A stretch of DNA of 64,000 nucleotides from Pedobacter sp. PACM 27299. GTDB lineage: Bacteria; Bacteroidota; Bacteroidia; Sphingobacteriales; Sphingobacteriaceae. This document shows positions 17,364 through 26,190 of this stretch, in pieces. The position numbers were made by a program, and so were the translations under genes. The stretch is from the NCBI RefSeq assembly GCF_001412655.1, contig NZ_CP012996.1, forward strand, positions 620,001-684,000, given 5' to 3'. Position 1 is the stretch's first letter, and every line of letters begins with the position of its first letter. The notes below the pieces were generated by a model that was given only the letters and a program-made list of their open reading frames with translations, searched no databases and was not told the origin of the DNA.

Positions 17364-18619
17364 GGAAGATATTAATTGTTACCCCCTATATGCCATTTCC
17401 TCTAAATTCAGGAGGCAGGATCGCCCAATTCGAATTCGATAACGAATTGCGCCATCATTTTGACATGACCATTGCATTTACCATGAAAGCTGAAGAGCAA
17501 AAAGATTTAGAGCAGCTGAAAGTCTTATGGCCAAATGTGAGTTTTAAACCCTATCTGATTACTGAGCAATCCCTTTCCGGTAAGATGAGTTCTGTACTAT
17601 TCCGCTTCTCAGAATTTTCAAACCGTTTAGTTGGTAAAGGTGTGTTTTCTGCCTTTTGTAAAACAAATTTAGATCGGCTGCTGAAAGTAAATACCACACT
17701 TTTCAGGTCCAAAAGCTTTGGCTTTCCCCGCGGTTTTATCGACCATTTCAGGAATGTCCTGCTGGAGAATAACTTCGAATTTGTACAGGTAGAATTTCAT
17801 CAGTTGATTTCCTTTGCTAAATATATTCCCCGCAGTTCTTACCGGATCTTCGTCCACCATGAGCTGCGATTTGTAAGAGAAAAAAGAGAACTGGAACTTT
17901 TCAGTTTTCAATCAGGTTTTCTAAACCGGGTATACAAAAAGAACAAATCATTTGAGCTGTCTGCACTGGAGAAATATGATATGGTCTGTACACTTTCAGA
18001 AGTAGATAAGGTCATTTTGGAAAAAGACCTGAAAACAGCGCGACTGGTTTCTTCTCCTGTTCCCATTAAAGCGATGGCATCCGGAACGAACTATTCTTTT
18101 GATCATAAACTAGTCTTTTTGGGTGGAGAAGATCATTTCCCAAATAAAGAAGGACTGGATTGGTTTCTACGAAATTGCTGGACAGGCTTGAAAGCAAATT
18201 ACCCTAAACTGGAATTGATGGTGGTCGGAAAATGGCACCAGAGCAGCATCGCTGAATATGAAACTGAGGTAGCGGCCGTAAACTTCATGGGCTATGTAGA
18301 AGACCTATCTGCGGTACTGGCAAACAGCATCTTTATTGTTCCTATTCGTATCGGCAGTGGGATTCGTATGAAAATTATTGAAGCGGTAAATATGGGGATT
18401 CCTTTTGTGTCTACAGAAGTAGGGGTGGAAGGACTATGCTTTAAAAATGGAAAGGACTGCTTAATTGGCAATACGCCACAGGAGTTCTGCTCTTCTATTG
18501 CCAAGCTCATTGAATCCAATGATTTAGGGCCCCGTTTGTCAAAAAATGCACTGCATACGTTGAATGAAGAGAATTCTTATCAGAAGTTAATGGATAAAAG
18601 ATTGGCTATATATAATTAA
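17360..18619 (+). CDS. Glycosyltransferase, GT4-like
   Basis: A 419-residue GT-B-fold glycosyltransferase. The N-terminus (ILIVTPYMPFPLNSGGRIAQFEF) has the acceptor-domain glycine loop typical of GT4 enzymes. The C-terminal Rossmann domain begins near residue 248 (HKLVFLGGEDHFPNKEGLDWFLRNCW) and includes IFIVPIRIGSGIRMKIIEAVNMGIPFVST, the nucleotide-sugar binding region with the conserved glutamate. This fits the GT4 subgroup with the PNxxGxxWF pattern. It should add one sugar to the growing lipid-linked repeat unit in the cytoplasm. The start overlaps the polymerase stop (ATGA). Donor and linkage are unknown. Confidence 0.88.
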   Translation: MRKILIVTPYMPFPLNSGGRIAQFEFDNELRHHFDMTIAFTMKAEEQKDLEQLKVLWPNVSFKPYLITEQSLSGKMSSVLFRFSEFSNRLVGKGVFSAFCKTNLDRLLKVNTTLFRSKSFGFPRGFIDHFRNVLLENNFEFVQVEFHQLISFAKYIPRSSYRIFVHHELRFVREKRELELFSFQSGFLNRVYKKNKSFELSALEKYDMVCTLSEVDKVILEKDLKTARLVSSPVPIKAMASGTNYSFDHKLVFLGGEDHFPNKEGLDWFLRNCWTGLKANYPKLELMVVGKWHQSSIAEYETEVAAVNFMGYVEDLSAVLANSIFIVPIRIGSGIRMKIIEAVNMGIPFVSTEVGVEGLCFKNGKDCLIGNTPQEFCSSIAKLIESNDLGPRLSKNALHTLNEENSYQKLMDKRLAIYN

Positions 18620-18690
18620 TCGCTTAACCAGCAGACTAGAGGCAAGCACAGCGCAATAGCTTAGTAAAAACACAGACAATTTGATAGGAA

Positions 18691-19575
18691 ATGAAAAATA
18701 TTGAAAAGGAATCGCCAATGTTTCAGCAAAATAAATCAACGATGATGGAGAACGAGCAAAATACTAAACCGAAATTACTTGTTTTAGTAGTGCTGTATAA
18801 AAAGATGATTTCAGAATCTCCCACGATTAAATCTCTTTTGCTCCAACACAGAGATTTATTTGAGCTGGAACTGGTGATCTGGGACAATAGTCCGGAAAGG
18901 TGTCCAGACGATCAGATCTATGAACTTGAAAAGGAGTTTAGCAAATTTCAATACCGATGGACATCAGAAAATACCTGGCTTTCGAAGCTTTATAATAAAG
19001 TGTTGTCTGCCTGTACCTACGATTATGCTTTATTGCTGGATCAGGATACAGACATTCCACTTTATTATTTTGATAAGCTGAAAGATGCCCTTTCCAGATT
19101 TCCAAAAATTGCGCTGTTCCTGCCCTTGGTACTCCATAAAGAAAAAGTAGTAAGCCCAGGCGCCTGGGTTTATTTCAAAGGAAAACACTGGAAAAAAATA
19201 AAAACAGGAATCATCCCGGCAAAGAATGTATTGGCCATTACCAGCGGGATGGTGATTTCTGCAAAGGTGTTTTTTGAGCATCAAATGAAATTCGATGAAC
19301 GCTTAAGCCTTTATGGAATTGACACAGGATTTATGCTCAGCTTTTCAAAATTTGAGAAGCAGCTGTATGTATTGCCCATCAAATTTGATCATGATACGGT
19401 ATTGTGGTCTAATCCTTCTGCCGATGTCATGTTGGGCCGGTTTAGGAATTTGAAAAGCACCTGGCCTAAGATTTTATCTGATAGGCCTGTAGCAAGGGTG
19501 CTGGTTTATTTTTACAGTATGGCGGTGTCTTTTAAACTGGCACTGAAGTATCAGGACCTCCGGTTTTTGAAATAA
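18691..19575 (+). CDS. Glycosyltransferase family 2
   Basis: A 294-residue GT-A glycosyltransferase. The core begins near residue 27 with PKLLVLVVLYKKMISESPTIKSLL and ELVIWDNSPE; the metal-binding DxD is in LLLDQDTDIPL. GT2 enzymes of this layout include rhamnosyltransferases, which would agree with the dTDP-rhamnose genes later in the locus, though the donor is not proven. The N-terminal 25 residues before the core are hydrophilic; ATG codons at 18718 and 18742/18745 are alternative starts that would shorten them. The 71-bp upstream gap shows no clear promoter or terminator, so co-transcription with neighbours is likely. Confidence 0.85.
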   Translation: MKNIEKESPMFQQNKSTMMENEQNTKPKLLVLVVLYKKMISESPTIKSLLLQHRDLFELELVIWDNSPERCPDDQIYELEKEFSKFQYRWTSENTWLSKLYNKVLSACTYDYALLLDQDTDIPLYYFDKLKDALSRFPKIALFLPLVLHKEKVVSPGAWVYFKGKHWKKIKTGIIPAKNVLAITSGMVISAKVFFEHQMKFDERLSLYGIDTGFMLSFSKFEKQLYVLPIKFDHDTVLWSNPSADVMLGRFRNLKSTWPKILSDRPVARVLVYFYSMAVSFKLALKYQDLRFLK

Positions 19576-19696
19576 AACTTGATGGATTAGTATTGGTTTT
19601 AATGGCCTTACTGCTGACGTACACGAAATAATGCGAAGACAGAAAATCGAGGCTTTGATCCTCACTGAATAACTTTTAAAATATAATCGCCGAATA

Positions 19697-20857
19697 ATGA
19701 ATATCATTTGCGTACACCAGAGTGCTGATATGTATGGTTCCGACCGGAGTTTTTTACAAGTTGTAAACTACCTGAGCCTATCGCCCAACTTTGAAAAGAT
19801 CACCGTTATTCTTCCAAGAAATGGCCCATTGGTGCTGGAACTGGAAAAATTAAAGGTGGAAATCATTTTCATGAACCTTTCATTATTAAGTAAAACTTAT
19901 TTGATGAAATTTCAATGGGGGAAGATCATTTTTCCTTTGTTTTCATTTTCCGCTAAAAAGAAACTGTTTGACCAATACGATGTAGTCTATGTAAACACTT
20001 CAGTGATTCTTGACTTTTACCTGTTGGCGCCCTTTCTGAAACAAATGAAAATTATTCATATCCGGGAGATTCCAAATCGGATGATCAGCAAAGTATTGTC
20101 TTTCTTCTTGAAAGGGGCTAACTCAAAAATCATATTCAATTCCCAGTCTACCTTAAAGAGTTTTGATCATTTAGCACAAAGTCTGGTGATTCACAATGCA
20201 TTTGAAGGCTTTGCTAAAGTCAAAGACAGCCCCGAAACAGGAGCAATTCCTGAAACAAGAGCGGCGATTCCTTCCGAAACTGCGGTATTGACGCCTTCCG
20301 GTCAAACACCATTAAAGGTATTGCTGATTGGCAGGATTAACAGTTGGAAAGGACAGGATTTTACCATTGAAGCCTTAACATTAATCGCCAATGCAAATGT
20401 ATTGTTGAGAATAGTGGGGAGTACCTCCGCTGGAAATGAACAGATGGTGCTGGATTTAAAGAAAAAAGTAATTCAGCTTGGCTTAATAGACAAAGTGGAG
20501 TTTCTGGGCTTTGTTGCTGATACGGCAGAAATTTATAGCTGGTCGGATGTAGTGATCGTACCGAGTACCAAACCTGAACCTTTTGGTAGAATTGCGATTG
20601 AAGCGATGAGCCTAAATAAACCGGTTATTGCAGCCAATCATGGTGGATTGCCAGAAATCATTGCGCATGGTTACAGTGGGTTTTTATTTGAACCGAATAA
20701 TAAAGCTGAGTTTGTAAAGGTACTTCGCCAGTATATCGACGACCGGGATTTGTTGAATAAGCATGGCCGGAATGCGAAAATGGTATTTGAGGAAAAGTTC
20801 TCTTTAGTTGGTTTTTATAAAAAATTAGATGAAGCTTTTAAAAATGAACCCGTTTAA
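19697..20857 (+). CDS. Glycosyltransferase family 4
   Basis: A 386-residue GT-B glycosyltransferase. The N-terminal domain opens with NIICVHQSADMYGSDRSFLQVVNYL, where the YGSDRS segment matches the acceptor-domain loop. The C-terminal Glycos_transf_1 domain begins near residue 210 (LKVLLIGRINSWKGQDFTIEAL) and contains the EX7E-type motif EPFGRIAIEAMSLNKPVIAANHGGLPEII. A Pro/Thr/Glu-rich segment (KDSPETGAIPETRAAIPSETA, ~176-196) links the two domains and is unusual in length. A 121-bp spacer with no recognisable promoter precedes the gene. It should act on the lipid-linked repeat unit. Confidence 0.9.
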   Translation: MNIICVHQSADMYGSDRSFLQVVNYLSLSPNFEKITVILPRNGPLVLELEKLKVEIIFMNLSLLSKTYLMKFQWGKIIFPLFSFSAKKKLFDQYDVVYVNTSVILDFYLLAPFLKQMKIIHIREIPNRMISKVLSFFLKGANSKIIFNSQSTLKSFDHLAQSLVIHNAFEGFAKVKDSPETGAIPETRAAIPSETAVLTPSGQTPLKVLLIGRINSWKGQDFTIEALTLIANANVLLRIVGSTSAGNEQMVLDLKKKVIQLGLIDKVEFLGFVADTAEIYSWSDVVIVPSTKPEPFGRIAIEAMSLNKPVIAANHGGLPEIIAHGYSGFLFEPNNKAEFVKVLRQYIDDRDLLNKHGRNAKMVFEEKFSLVGFYKKLDEAFKNEPV

Positions 20858-20878
20858 AAGAACTCAAAGAATAGCAAA

Positions 20879-21964
20879 ATGAAAAAAATAATCTTCTGCT
20901 CTTTTCTACTTTATATCGCCTTATCGGGGATGCCGATCAATCCGGTTTACGGACAAAATGATCAGGCAGCCCATTTAAAAGTTGGTGCTTATTATTTTGA
21001 TGGCTGGACAGGAAAAACCAACCACATTACCAAATCACTAACAGAGAATTATAAGGAACGTGCTCCCGTTTGGGGCTGGGTAACCAGTAAGCCAGAGATC
21101 ATTCGCAAGCAAGTGGCCGCTGCGGTCAACGCAAACCTTGATTTTTTTACCTTTTGCTGGTATTACTCTGATCTTTCCAGGAAGAACCTGGAGGAACCCA
21201 GAAATAATGCACTTCAGTTGTTTGTCAATTCAAAAGATAAACAAGGACTGAAATTCAATCTGCTGGTGGCCAATCATTATGGATATATCATCGGCCCTGC
21301 CGATTGGCAGAAAGTTTCCAGTGTATGGCTTGATCTTTTTCAAAACAAGGCATATCTGAAATTTAATGAGAAACCTCTGATCTCCTTTTTAAGCTTAAAG
21401 ATGCTGATGAGTTCATTTGGTTCTGCGCCAAAAATTAAATCGGCTTTAGATCAATTGAGAGCCGATGCCCTGCGTCGAGGAATGAAAGGGCTAAGTATTG
21501 GGATCAGCATTACACCGGATGAAAAAGAAATCGCCCTCGCTAAACAGTGTGGATTTGATGTCCTGACAGGCTATAATTACCATGACCAAACCTTAGTTAA
21601 TGGACAGTCGGTTAGTCCGGCCAGTGCGATCCCTAAAAGAGAAAAGGCGGTTTGGACTAGCTTTTTGAAATTTGATATGCCTTATATCCCAGTGAGTACA
21701 TTAAACTGGGACCCGCGGCCATGGGATGAAATGAATAAGATCAGTAAGCCTTCCCCTCATTTTAAAGGATATGCTCCGGAATCGGTTTATCAGACAGTGA
21801 AAGGGTTGAAAGAATGGACGCTCCAAAATAATCCGGCTAAATCGAATGATCAGATCGCAGTGCTTTATGCATGGAATGAATATGGTGAAGGCGCATGGTT
21901 AACCCCATCTGTGATTTATAAAAATGGACTGCTAGAGGCAGTTAAGAAAGCTTTAAAAAACTAA
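20879..21964 (+). CDS. Exported GH99/WbsX-like glycan-active protein
   Basis: A 361-residue protein with a signal peptide (MKKIIFCSFLLYIALSG, cleavage near VYGQ, ~residue 26). The mature part follows the GH99-like/WbsX pattern: KVGAYYFDGWTG at the start, NLDFFTFCWYYSDLSRKNLEEPRNNALQLFV, FNEKPLISFLS in the middle, and the conserved LYAWNEYGEGAWLTPS near the end. GH99 enzymes are endo-alpha-mannosidases acting on mannosides; WbsX proteins are polysaccharide-cluster relatives, usually without a signal peptide. Export to the periplasm points to trimming or processing of the polymer. GDP-mannose synthesis is encoded nearby. Activity is inferred from the fold only. Confidence 0.8.
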   Translation: MKKIIFCSFLLYIALSGMPINPVYGQNDQAAHLKVGAYYFDGWTGKTNHITKSLTENYKERAPVWGWVTSKPEIIRKQVAAAVNANLDFFTFCWYYSDLSRKNLEEPRNNALQLFVNSKDKQGLKFNLLVANHYGYIIGPADWQKVSSVWLDLFQNKAYLKFNEKPLISFLSLKMLMSSFGSAPKIKSALDQLRADALRRGMKGLSIGISITPDEKEIALAKQCGFDVLTGYNYHDQTLVNGQSVSPASAIPKREKAVWTSFLKFDMPYIPVSTLNWDPRPWDEMNKISKPSPHFKGYAPESVYQTVKGLKEWTLQNNPAKSNDQIAVLYAWNEYGEGAWLTPSVIYKNGLLEAVKKALKN

Positions 21965-21971
21965 TACGTTA

Positions 21972-22685
21972 ATGAAAACAATATTTCAATCGATTATCAG
22001 AAAGAGAAATCCTGCTTTCAAATTTGATGAAAACATCAGCAGCCGAACTTTATTCAATCTGGCATTCAGTAAAAGTATGGAGCTGCTGAGGGGGATGCTG
22101 TTCCAGATTTTTCATTTGAAAAAGCCAAAGCCTATCTTTTTGGGCAGGGGAGTGAGGACCTTTAATAACCAGCACATCAGCATTGGAAAATGGGTTAAAA
22201 TTGATACTGGGGTATACCTGAGTGGATTGGGTAAAGGAAAATTGATAATTGGTGATTCTTCTGGAATTGGAGCTTATTCTCAAGTGATCATTTCTACTTC
22301 ATTTAACAATTTAGGAGAGTTTATACATATTGGTAAACAGGTAGGAATCGGACAATTTGCAAGTATTGGGGGCTCCGGGGGTGTTTCGATTGGAGACCAT
22401 ACGATCATTGGACAATATTTTAGCTGTCACCCGGAAAATCATAACTACAATGACCCGGGTAAATTGATCAAAAATCAAGGAACTACCCGTGCTAAAATTA
22501 CTATTGGGCAGAACTGCTGGATAGGAGCCAAGGTAACTATTCTCGCAGGCGTTTCCATTGGGGATAATTCAATCATAGCTGCAGGAGCGGTGGTCAATAA
22601 AAGTATGCCTGCAAATTCTATTATTGCCGGCGTTCCTGCTCGCGTGATTAAAGGAACTTACGATAGAAATGGGCTTTTAATTTAA
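21972..22685 (+). CDS. Hexapeptide-repeat acyltransferase
   Basis: A 237-residue protein with a left-handed beta-helix made of isoleucine-rich hexapeptides (for example IGDSSGIGAYSQVIIS and IGQNCWIGAKVTILAGVSIGDNSIIAAGAVV, ~75-225). The GAGAVV-type end and CWIGA segment are typical of the CysE/LacA/WcaF/CapG group of sugar O-acetyltransferases; a candidate catalytic His lies in SCHPENHNY. It likely adds acetyl from acetyl-CoA to a sugar of the repeat unit in the cytoplasm. It is packed 7 bp after the GH99-like gene and 10 bp before an SGNH-hydrolase gene, forming a decoration/processing cassette. Confidence 0.88.
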   Translation: MKTIFQSIIRKRNPAFKFDENISSRTLFNLAFSKSMELLRGMLFQIFHLKKPKPIFLGRGVRTFNNQHISIGKWVKIDTGVYLSGLGKGKLIIGDSSGIGAYSQVIISTSFNNLGEFIHIGKQVGIGQFASIGGSGGVSIGDHTIIGQYFSCHPENHNYNDPGKLIKNQGTTRAKITIGQNCWIGAKVTILAGVSIGDNSIIAAGAVVNKSMPANSIIAGVPARVIKGTYDRNGLLI

Positions 22686-22695
22686 AACAGGTAAG

Positions 22696-23403
22696 ATGTT
22701 TAACAAGAGGAAAAGGTTTAAAAATATTGTTTTAGCAGTTTTATGTACGCTGATTATAGGTGTTGGTGCTCCGGTGTATGGACGTAGTTTGTCAGATTCC
22801 ATCCCTTTAAAAGTATTGATTCTGGGCAACAGCATTACCTGGCATGGCGCAAAGCCTGCAGTAGGCTGGTCTGGCAACTGGGGGATGGCGGCAAGCGCCG
22901 CAGATAAAGATTTTGTGCACCTGCTGAAGTCCAGGATAAACGGACTGAGTCCGCAGACGGAATTTAAATTCGCCAATATTGCAGATTCCTTTGAAAGGAA
23001 ATTCTGGAAATATAATAACGCAGATTTCAAGAAATTCGGCGACTGGCATCCGGATTTAATTGTGCTGGAAATAGGGGAGAACATCAACGATACCTTAGCA
23101 GTAAGATACCAGCTAGGCAAGTGCCTGGGACGTTTAACCACTGAGTTGTCCAAAGGGAAATCAGTTAAAGTCTGCCTGGTAGGCAGCTTTTGGCCAAACC
23201 AGCATATAGACCAGATCATGAAATCAACTGCTAGCAAAAACAGTTGGATCTACGTAGATCTACAAGGTATTTATAAAGATAGAAATGAAAATACTGCCAT
23301 TCAGCAATACCAGAATCAAGGCGTAGGGATGCACCCTTCCGATGCTGGAATGGAACATATAGCAAATAGAATCTGGAATGAAATACAACACTTATTTAAG
23401 TAA
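22696..23403 (+). CDS. Exported SGNH/GDSL-like hydrolase
   Basis: A 235-residue protein with an N-terminal signal sequence or anchor (FKNIVLAVLCTLIIGVGAPVYG). Block I is VLILGNSITWHG with the nucleophile candidate S46 in a GNSIT rather than GDS context; block III-like IVLEIGENI follows. The C-terminal block is GVGMHPSDAGMEHIA: H213 is kept, but the aspartate usually three residues earlier (DxxHP) is replaced by valine. It may work as a Ser-His esterase, for example removing acetyl groups from the exported polymer, or be a non-catalytic relative. It lies 10 bp after an acyltransferase gene and 6 bp before a glycosyltransferase gene. Confidence 0.78.
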   Translation: MFNKRKRFKNIVLAVLCTLIIGVGAPVYGRSLSDSIPLKVLILGNSITWHGAKPAVGWSGNWGMAASAADKDFVHLLKSRINGLSPQTEFKFANIADSFERKFWKYNNADFKKFGDWHPDLIVLEIGENINDTLAVRYQLGKCLGRLTTELSKGKSVKVCLVGSFWPNQHIDQIMKSTASKNSWIYVDLQGIYKDRNENTAIQQYQNQGVGMHPSDAGMEHIANRIWNEIQHLFK

Positions 23404-23409
23404 TCTATA

Positions 23410-24516
23410 ATGAAAATAGCAATTATTGGTACCCGTGGTATCCCAAATCATTATGGAGGATTTGAGCAATGCGCGGAATATTTAGCATTGGGTTTGGTAA
23501 AAAAAGGACACGAGGTTTTGGTTTATAATTCGCATAACCACCCTTATCAACAGGATAAATGGAATGGTGTTGACTTGCGTCATTGTTATGACCCTGAATA
23601 CAAACTGGGGACGGCCGGGCAATTTATCTATGATTTGAACTGTATTCTTGATGTGAGAAAGCGAAAATGTGATGTGATTCTTCAGTTGGGCTATACCAGT
23701 GGCTCGGTTTGGGGATGGCTGCTGCCAAAGGATGTGGTGGTGACTACCAACATGGATGGACTGGAATGGAAACGGACCAAATACTCCAATAAAGTCAGGA
23801 AATTCCTGCAATGGGCAGAAAAACTAGGTGTACAATATAGCGATCACCTGATCTCGGATTCTATCGGCATACAGGATTACCTGAAGGAAAAATACAATGC
23901 GGACTCTACCTTTATCGCCTATGGCGCCACCTTGTTTAAGGAGCCTACGATAGGTATTCTTAAAAGTTACGACTTGCTTCCTTATCAATATGATATGCTG
24001 ATTGCCAGATTGGAGCCTGAGAATAGCATTGAAATCATCCTGGATGGCGTCGCAAAGGCAAATGTGAAACGCCCGTTTTTGGTGGTTGGAAAGCATGAAA
24101 CGACTTACGGGAATTATTTAAAAGAGAAGTTCGAAGCTCATCCGCAAATCAAGTTTATCGGAGGCATTTACAACATAGATATTTTGAATAACCTGCGTTA
24201 CTATTCGAACATTTACTTTCATGGGCATACCGTTGGTGGAACCAATCCTTCTCTGTTAGAAGCAATGGCATCCAATAGCTTAATGTGTGCCAATGACAAT
24301 CCTTTTAACAGGTATATTCTAGGGGATGACGCGATCTATTTCAGGACGGCTGAGGAAGTAGCTGATCATTTGAAAACGGTCCGTTATGACCTTGAAAAGT
24401 ATCAAATGATGAGGAGGAACAATTGTGATAAGATTACAGAAATATACGATTGGGAATTGATCGTGAATCAATATGAAAAACACCTTCTGGAGGTGAAAGG
24501 TGTATTTACAAGGTAG
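23410..24516 (+). CDS. DUF1972-type glycosyltransferase
   Basis: A 368-residue GT-B glycosyltransferase. The N-terminus MKIAIIGTRGIPNHYGGFEQCAEYLA is the hallmark of the DUF1972 domain found in rhamnosyltransferase-like GT4 proteins. The C-terminal domain contains MLIARLEPENSIEIILDGV and GTNPSLLEAMASNSLMCAND. Rhamnose as donor would agree with the rfb genes in this locus, but this is an inference from family association. It is the last gene of the first plus-strand block and is followed by a long imperfect hairpin. Confidence 0.9.
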   Translation: MKIAIIGTRGIPNHYGGFEQCAEYLALGLVKKGHEVLVYNSHNHPYQQDKWNGVDLRHCYDPEYKLGTAGQFIYDLNCILDVRKRKCDVILQLGYTSGSVWGWLLPKDVVVTTNMDGLEWKRTKYSNKVRKFLQWAEKLGVQYSDHLISDSIGIQDYLKEKYNADSTFIAYGATLFKEPTIGILKSYDLLPYQYDMLIARLEPENSIEIILDGVAKANVKRPFLVVGKHETTYGNYLKEKFEAHPQIKFIGGIYNIDILNNLRYYSNIYFHGHTVGGTNPSLLEAMASNSLMCANDNPFNRYILGDDAIYFRTAEEVADHLKTVRYDLEKYQMMRRNNCDKITEIYDWELIVNQYEKHLLEVKGVFTR

Positions 24517-24539
24517 TGGAATGAGATCCGGGGGGATGT

Positions 24540-24600
24540 AATTCCTTAGGCAGTATGGCAACGCATTTTACCGCGTTCCAATACTGCCGGGAATTCTTTT
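24540..24600. terminator. Long hairpin between convergent polysaccharide operons
   Basis: A nested imperfect stem: AATTCC (24540-24545) with 24590-24595, GGCAGTAT (24549-24556) with 24581-24588, and AACGC with GCGTT near the loop. A CTTTT follows on the plus strand. It sits between the plus-strand glycosyltransferase gene and the minus-strand wzi-like gene and probably terminates transcription from at least the plus side. Confidence 0.6.
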
Positions 24601-24628
24601 AAGTACCTGTTTGTTTCCACCTTTTAGG

Positions 24629-26167
24629 CTATTGAAAATCCTTTTTCAATTTCAGCATCAGGCCAAAGGAGTTGTTCAATAATTTTCCCTGATCCAATGC
24701 TGAGGCAAAACCTGCACTATAGCCATTTTTCAATGGTTTAGTACCCTCTAAATAGTAGGAAAACTGATTCACCTTTTGAAATATTTCATTATTTACCGGA
24801 CTTTTTATATTCCCTGTAGAATTTCCGTAAATGCTGGTTCCAAAGGTTCCATAGTTATTGGAATAGGTGATTTTAGTCATGAAATCCCAGTTATAAAGCC
24901 TTCCGGTAAGTCCAGCATGAAGAGCTACTACCCGGTTGTTAATGAAGTAATCAGACTTTTTTACTGCCTGTCCTGCACGTGCGTCATGTCTGGGAGTGAT
25001 CAATGGATTTCCCATTCCCATACCCTGGTAAGACCAACCCTCTACATAATAAAAGTTGTTGTAATAATCTTCGTCCCCCGACTTGGTGAACGTAGACCAT
25101 GGGTATCCAGCCTGATCTTTTGAATAGAAGTATTCCAGTAATAGCTTCTTCCAGGCAAAACCTGAGCTTTTCGGGTCAAATCGTTTGTTTTCCAACGTAA
25201 CCCCGGTTAACCCATCTTTGATGTTGGCCAGTTTCGATAAAGCACCCACATCATAAAAAGTTTGTCGGTAAAGCATCACCTTGAGGTCATTGAAATCATA
25301 TTCCGCACCAATGTCGATGGAGCCCAGCTGGTTTCCGATTTTAGAAGTCGGAACCCCTTTTGTGCCATACGATTTGCCGGTCACTACATATAAAAAGGTT
25401 TCGGCAGGGGAGAGTTTGAAATTGCTGCCATAGGCAGCTTGTTCATTCCCCCAAAATACCTGGTGGTTGAATCCCCCATACATTTTTAAGCGCCAGTCTG
25501 CTTTTCCTAACCTTACATATAAGGACTTCTGATGGAAATAGCTGACCGGTTTAGTGTCGTTGATATAGTATTTAATAGTGGGGCCAGCAATGATGCTGTC
25601 CAGGATTTTTGTTCTTCCCAGCCAGCCATGCACAAAGTTTCCTTTCACAGAAAATAATCCGCCGAAGATGGGTATACTGTAGTAATTTGGGATAGAGAGC
25701 TCTAGCTTTGGTATGCCTGGTGCATTTCCGGAGACCGAAAAGTTACCCGTACTGAGCACCGTATCGCCATTTAAACCCATCACATCTTTTGACCTTCCCG
25801 CTTTGAGCTGAAAGATGCCCATTCGTCCTTTAGCATAAGCGGAGATCAATTGAATGCTTGAGCCTTTTCCAGCATTTGCCCTGGCTTCTAATCCAAATCC
25901 CCAGTCGAAAAGCCGTTTCTTGCCGAGGCTGTCCGTACTATAATCTTTCTCCGCTTTTCCCAGAAAACTTCCTGATATGCCGGAGAGCGGGACCGAGCCA
26001 AATTGGTTGGATCGCATCCAGAAAGGAACAACGTTATTCGTCGTGCCTATGGCTTGTGCCTCCACTGCGTATTTAATTTCAGGTTGCTGTGCCTGAACTG
26101 CAGCGGAAATTGTCAAAAGCAATAGTGTGGGGAGAAGCGCGTGTTTTACTTGTTGGATGCCATTCAT
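24629..26167 (-). CDS. Capsule assembly Wzi-family outer-membrane protein
   Basis: A 512-residue protein with a signal peptide (LLPTLLLLTISAAVQAQ, cleavage near residue 27). The mature part is strand-rich with alternating aromatic residues and ends in a phenylalanine-containing strand (LMLKLKKDFQ), fitting an outer-membrane beta-barrel. The start VEAQAIGTTNNVVPFWMRSNQFGSVP is characteristic of Bacteroidota Wzi-family capsule-assembly proteins. E. coli Wzi is a lectin-like barrel that holds capsule on the surface; a similar role is inferred. It is the last gene of a minus-strand unit ugd-manC-wzi (gaps 12 and 23 bp), so precursor synthesis and surface attachment appear co-transcribed. Confidence 0.87.
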   Translation of the reverse strand: MNGIQQVKHALLPTLLLLTISAAVQAQQPEIKYAVEAQAIGTTNNVVPFWMRSNQFGSVPLSGISGSFLGKAEKDYSTDSLGKKRLFDWGFGLEARANAGKGSSIQLISAYAKGRMGIFQLKAGRSKDVMGLNGDTVLSTGNFSVSGNAPGIPKLELSIPNYYSIPIFGGLFSVKGNFVHGWLGRTKILDSIIAGPTIKYYINDTKPVSYFHQKSLYVRLGKADWRLKMYGGFNHQVFWGNEQAAYGSNFKLSPAETFLYVVTGKSYGTKGVPTSKIGNQLGSIDIGAEYDFNDLKVMLYRQTFYDVGALSKLANIKDGLTGVTLENKRFDPKSSGFAWKKLLLEYFYSKDQAGYPWSTFTKSGDEDYYNNFYYVEGWSYQGMGMGNPLITPRHDARAGQAVKKSDYFINNRVVALHAGLTGRLYNWDFMTKITYSNNYGTFGTSIYGNSTGNIKSPVNNEIFQKVNQFSYYLEGTKPLKNGYSAGFASALDQGKLLNNSFGLMLKLKKDFQ

Positions 26168-26190
26168 ATAGGAAGGGGTTTTAAGTAAGC

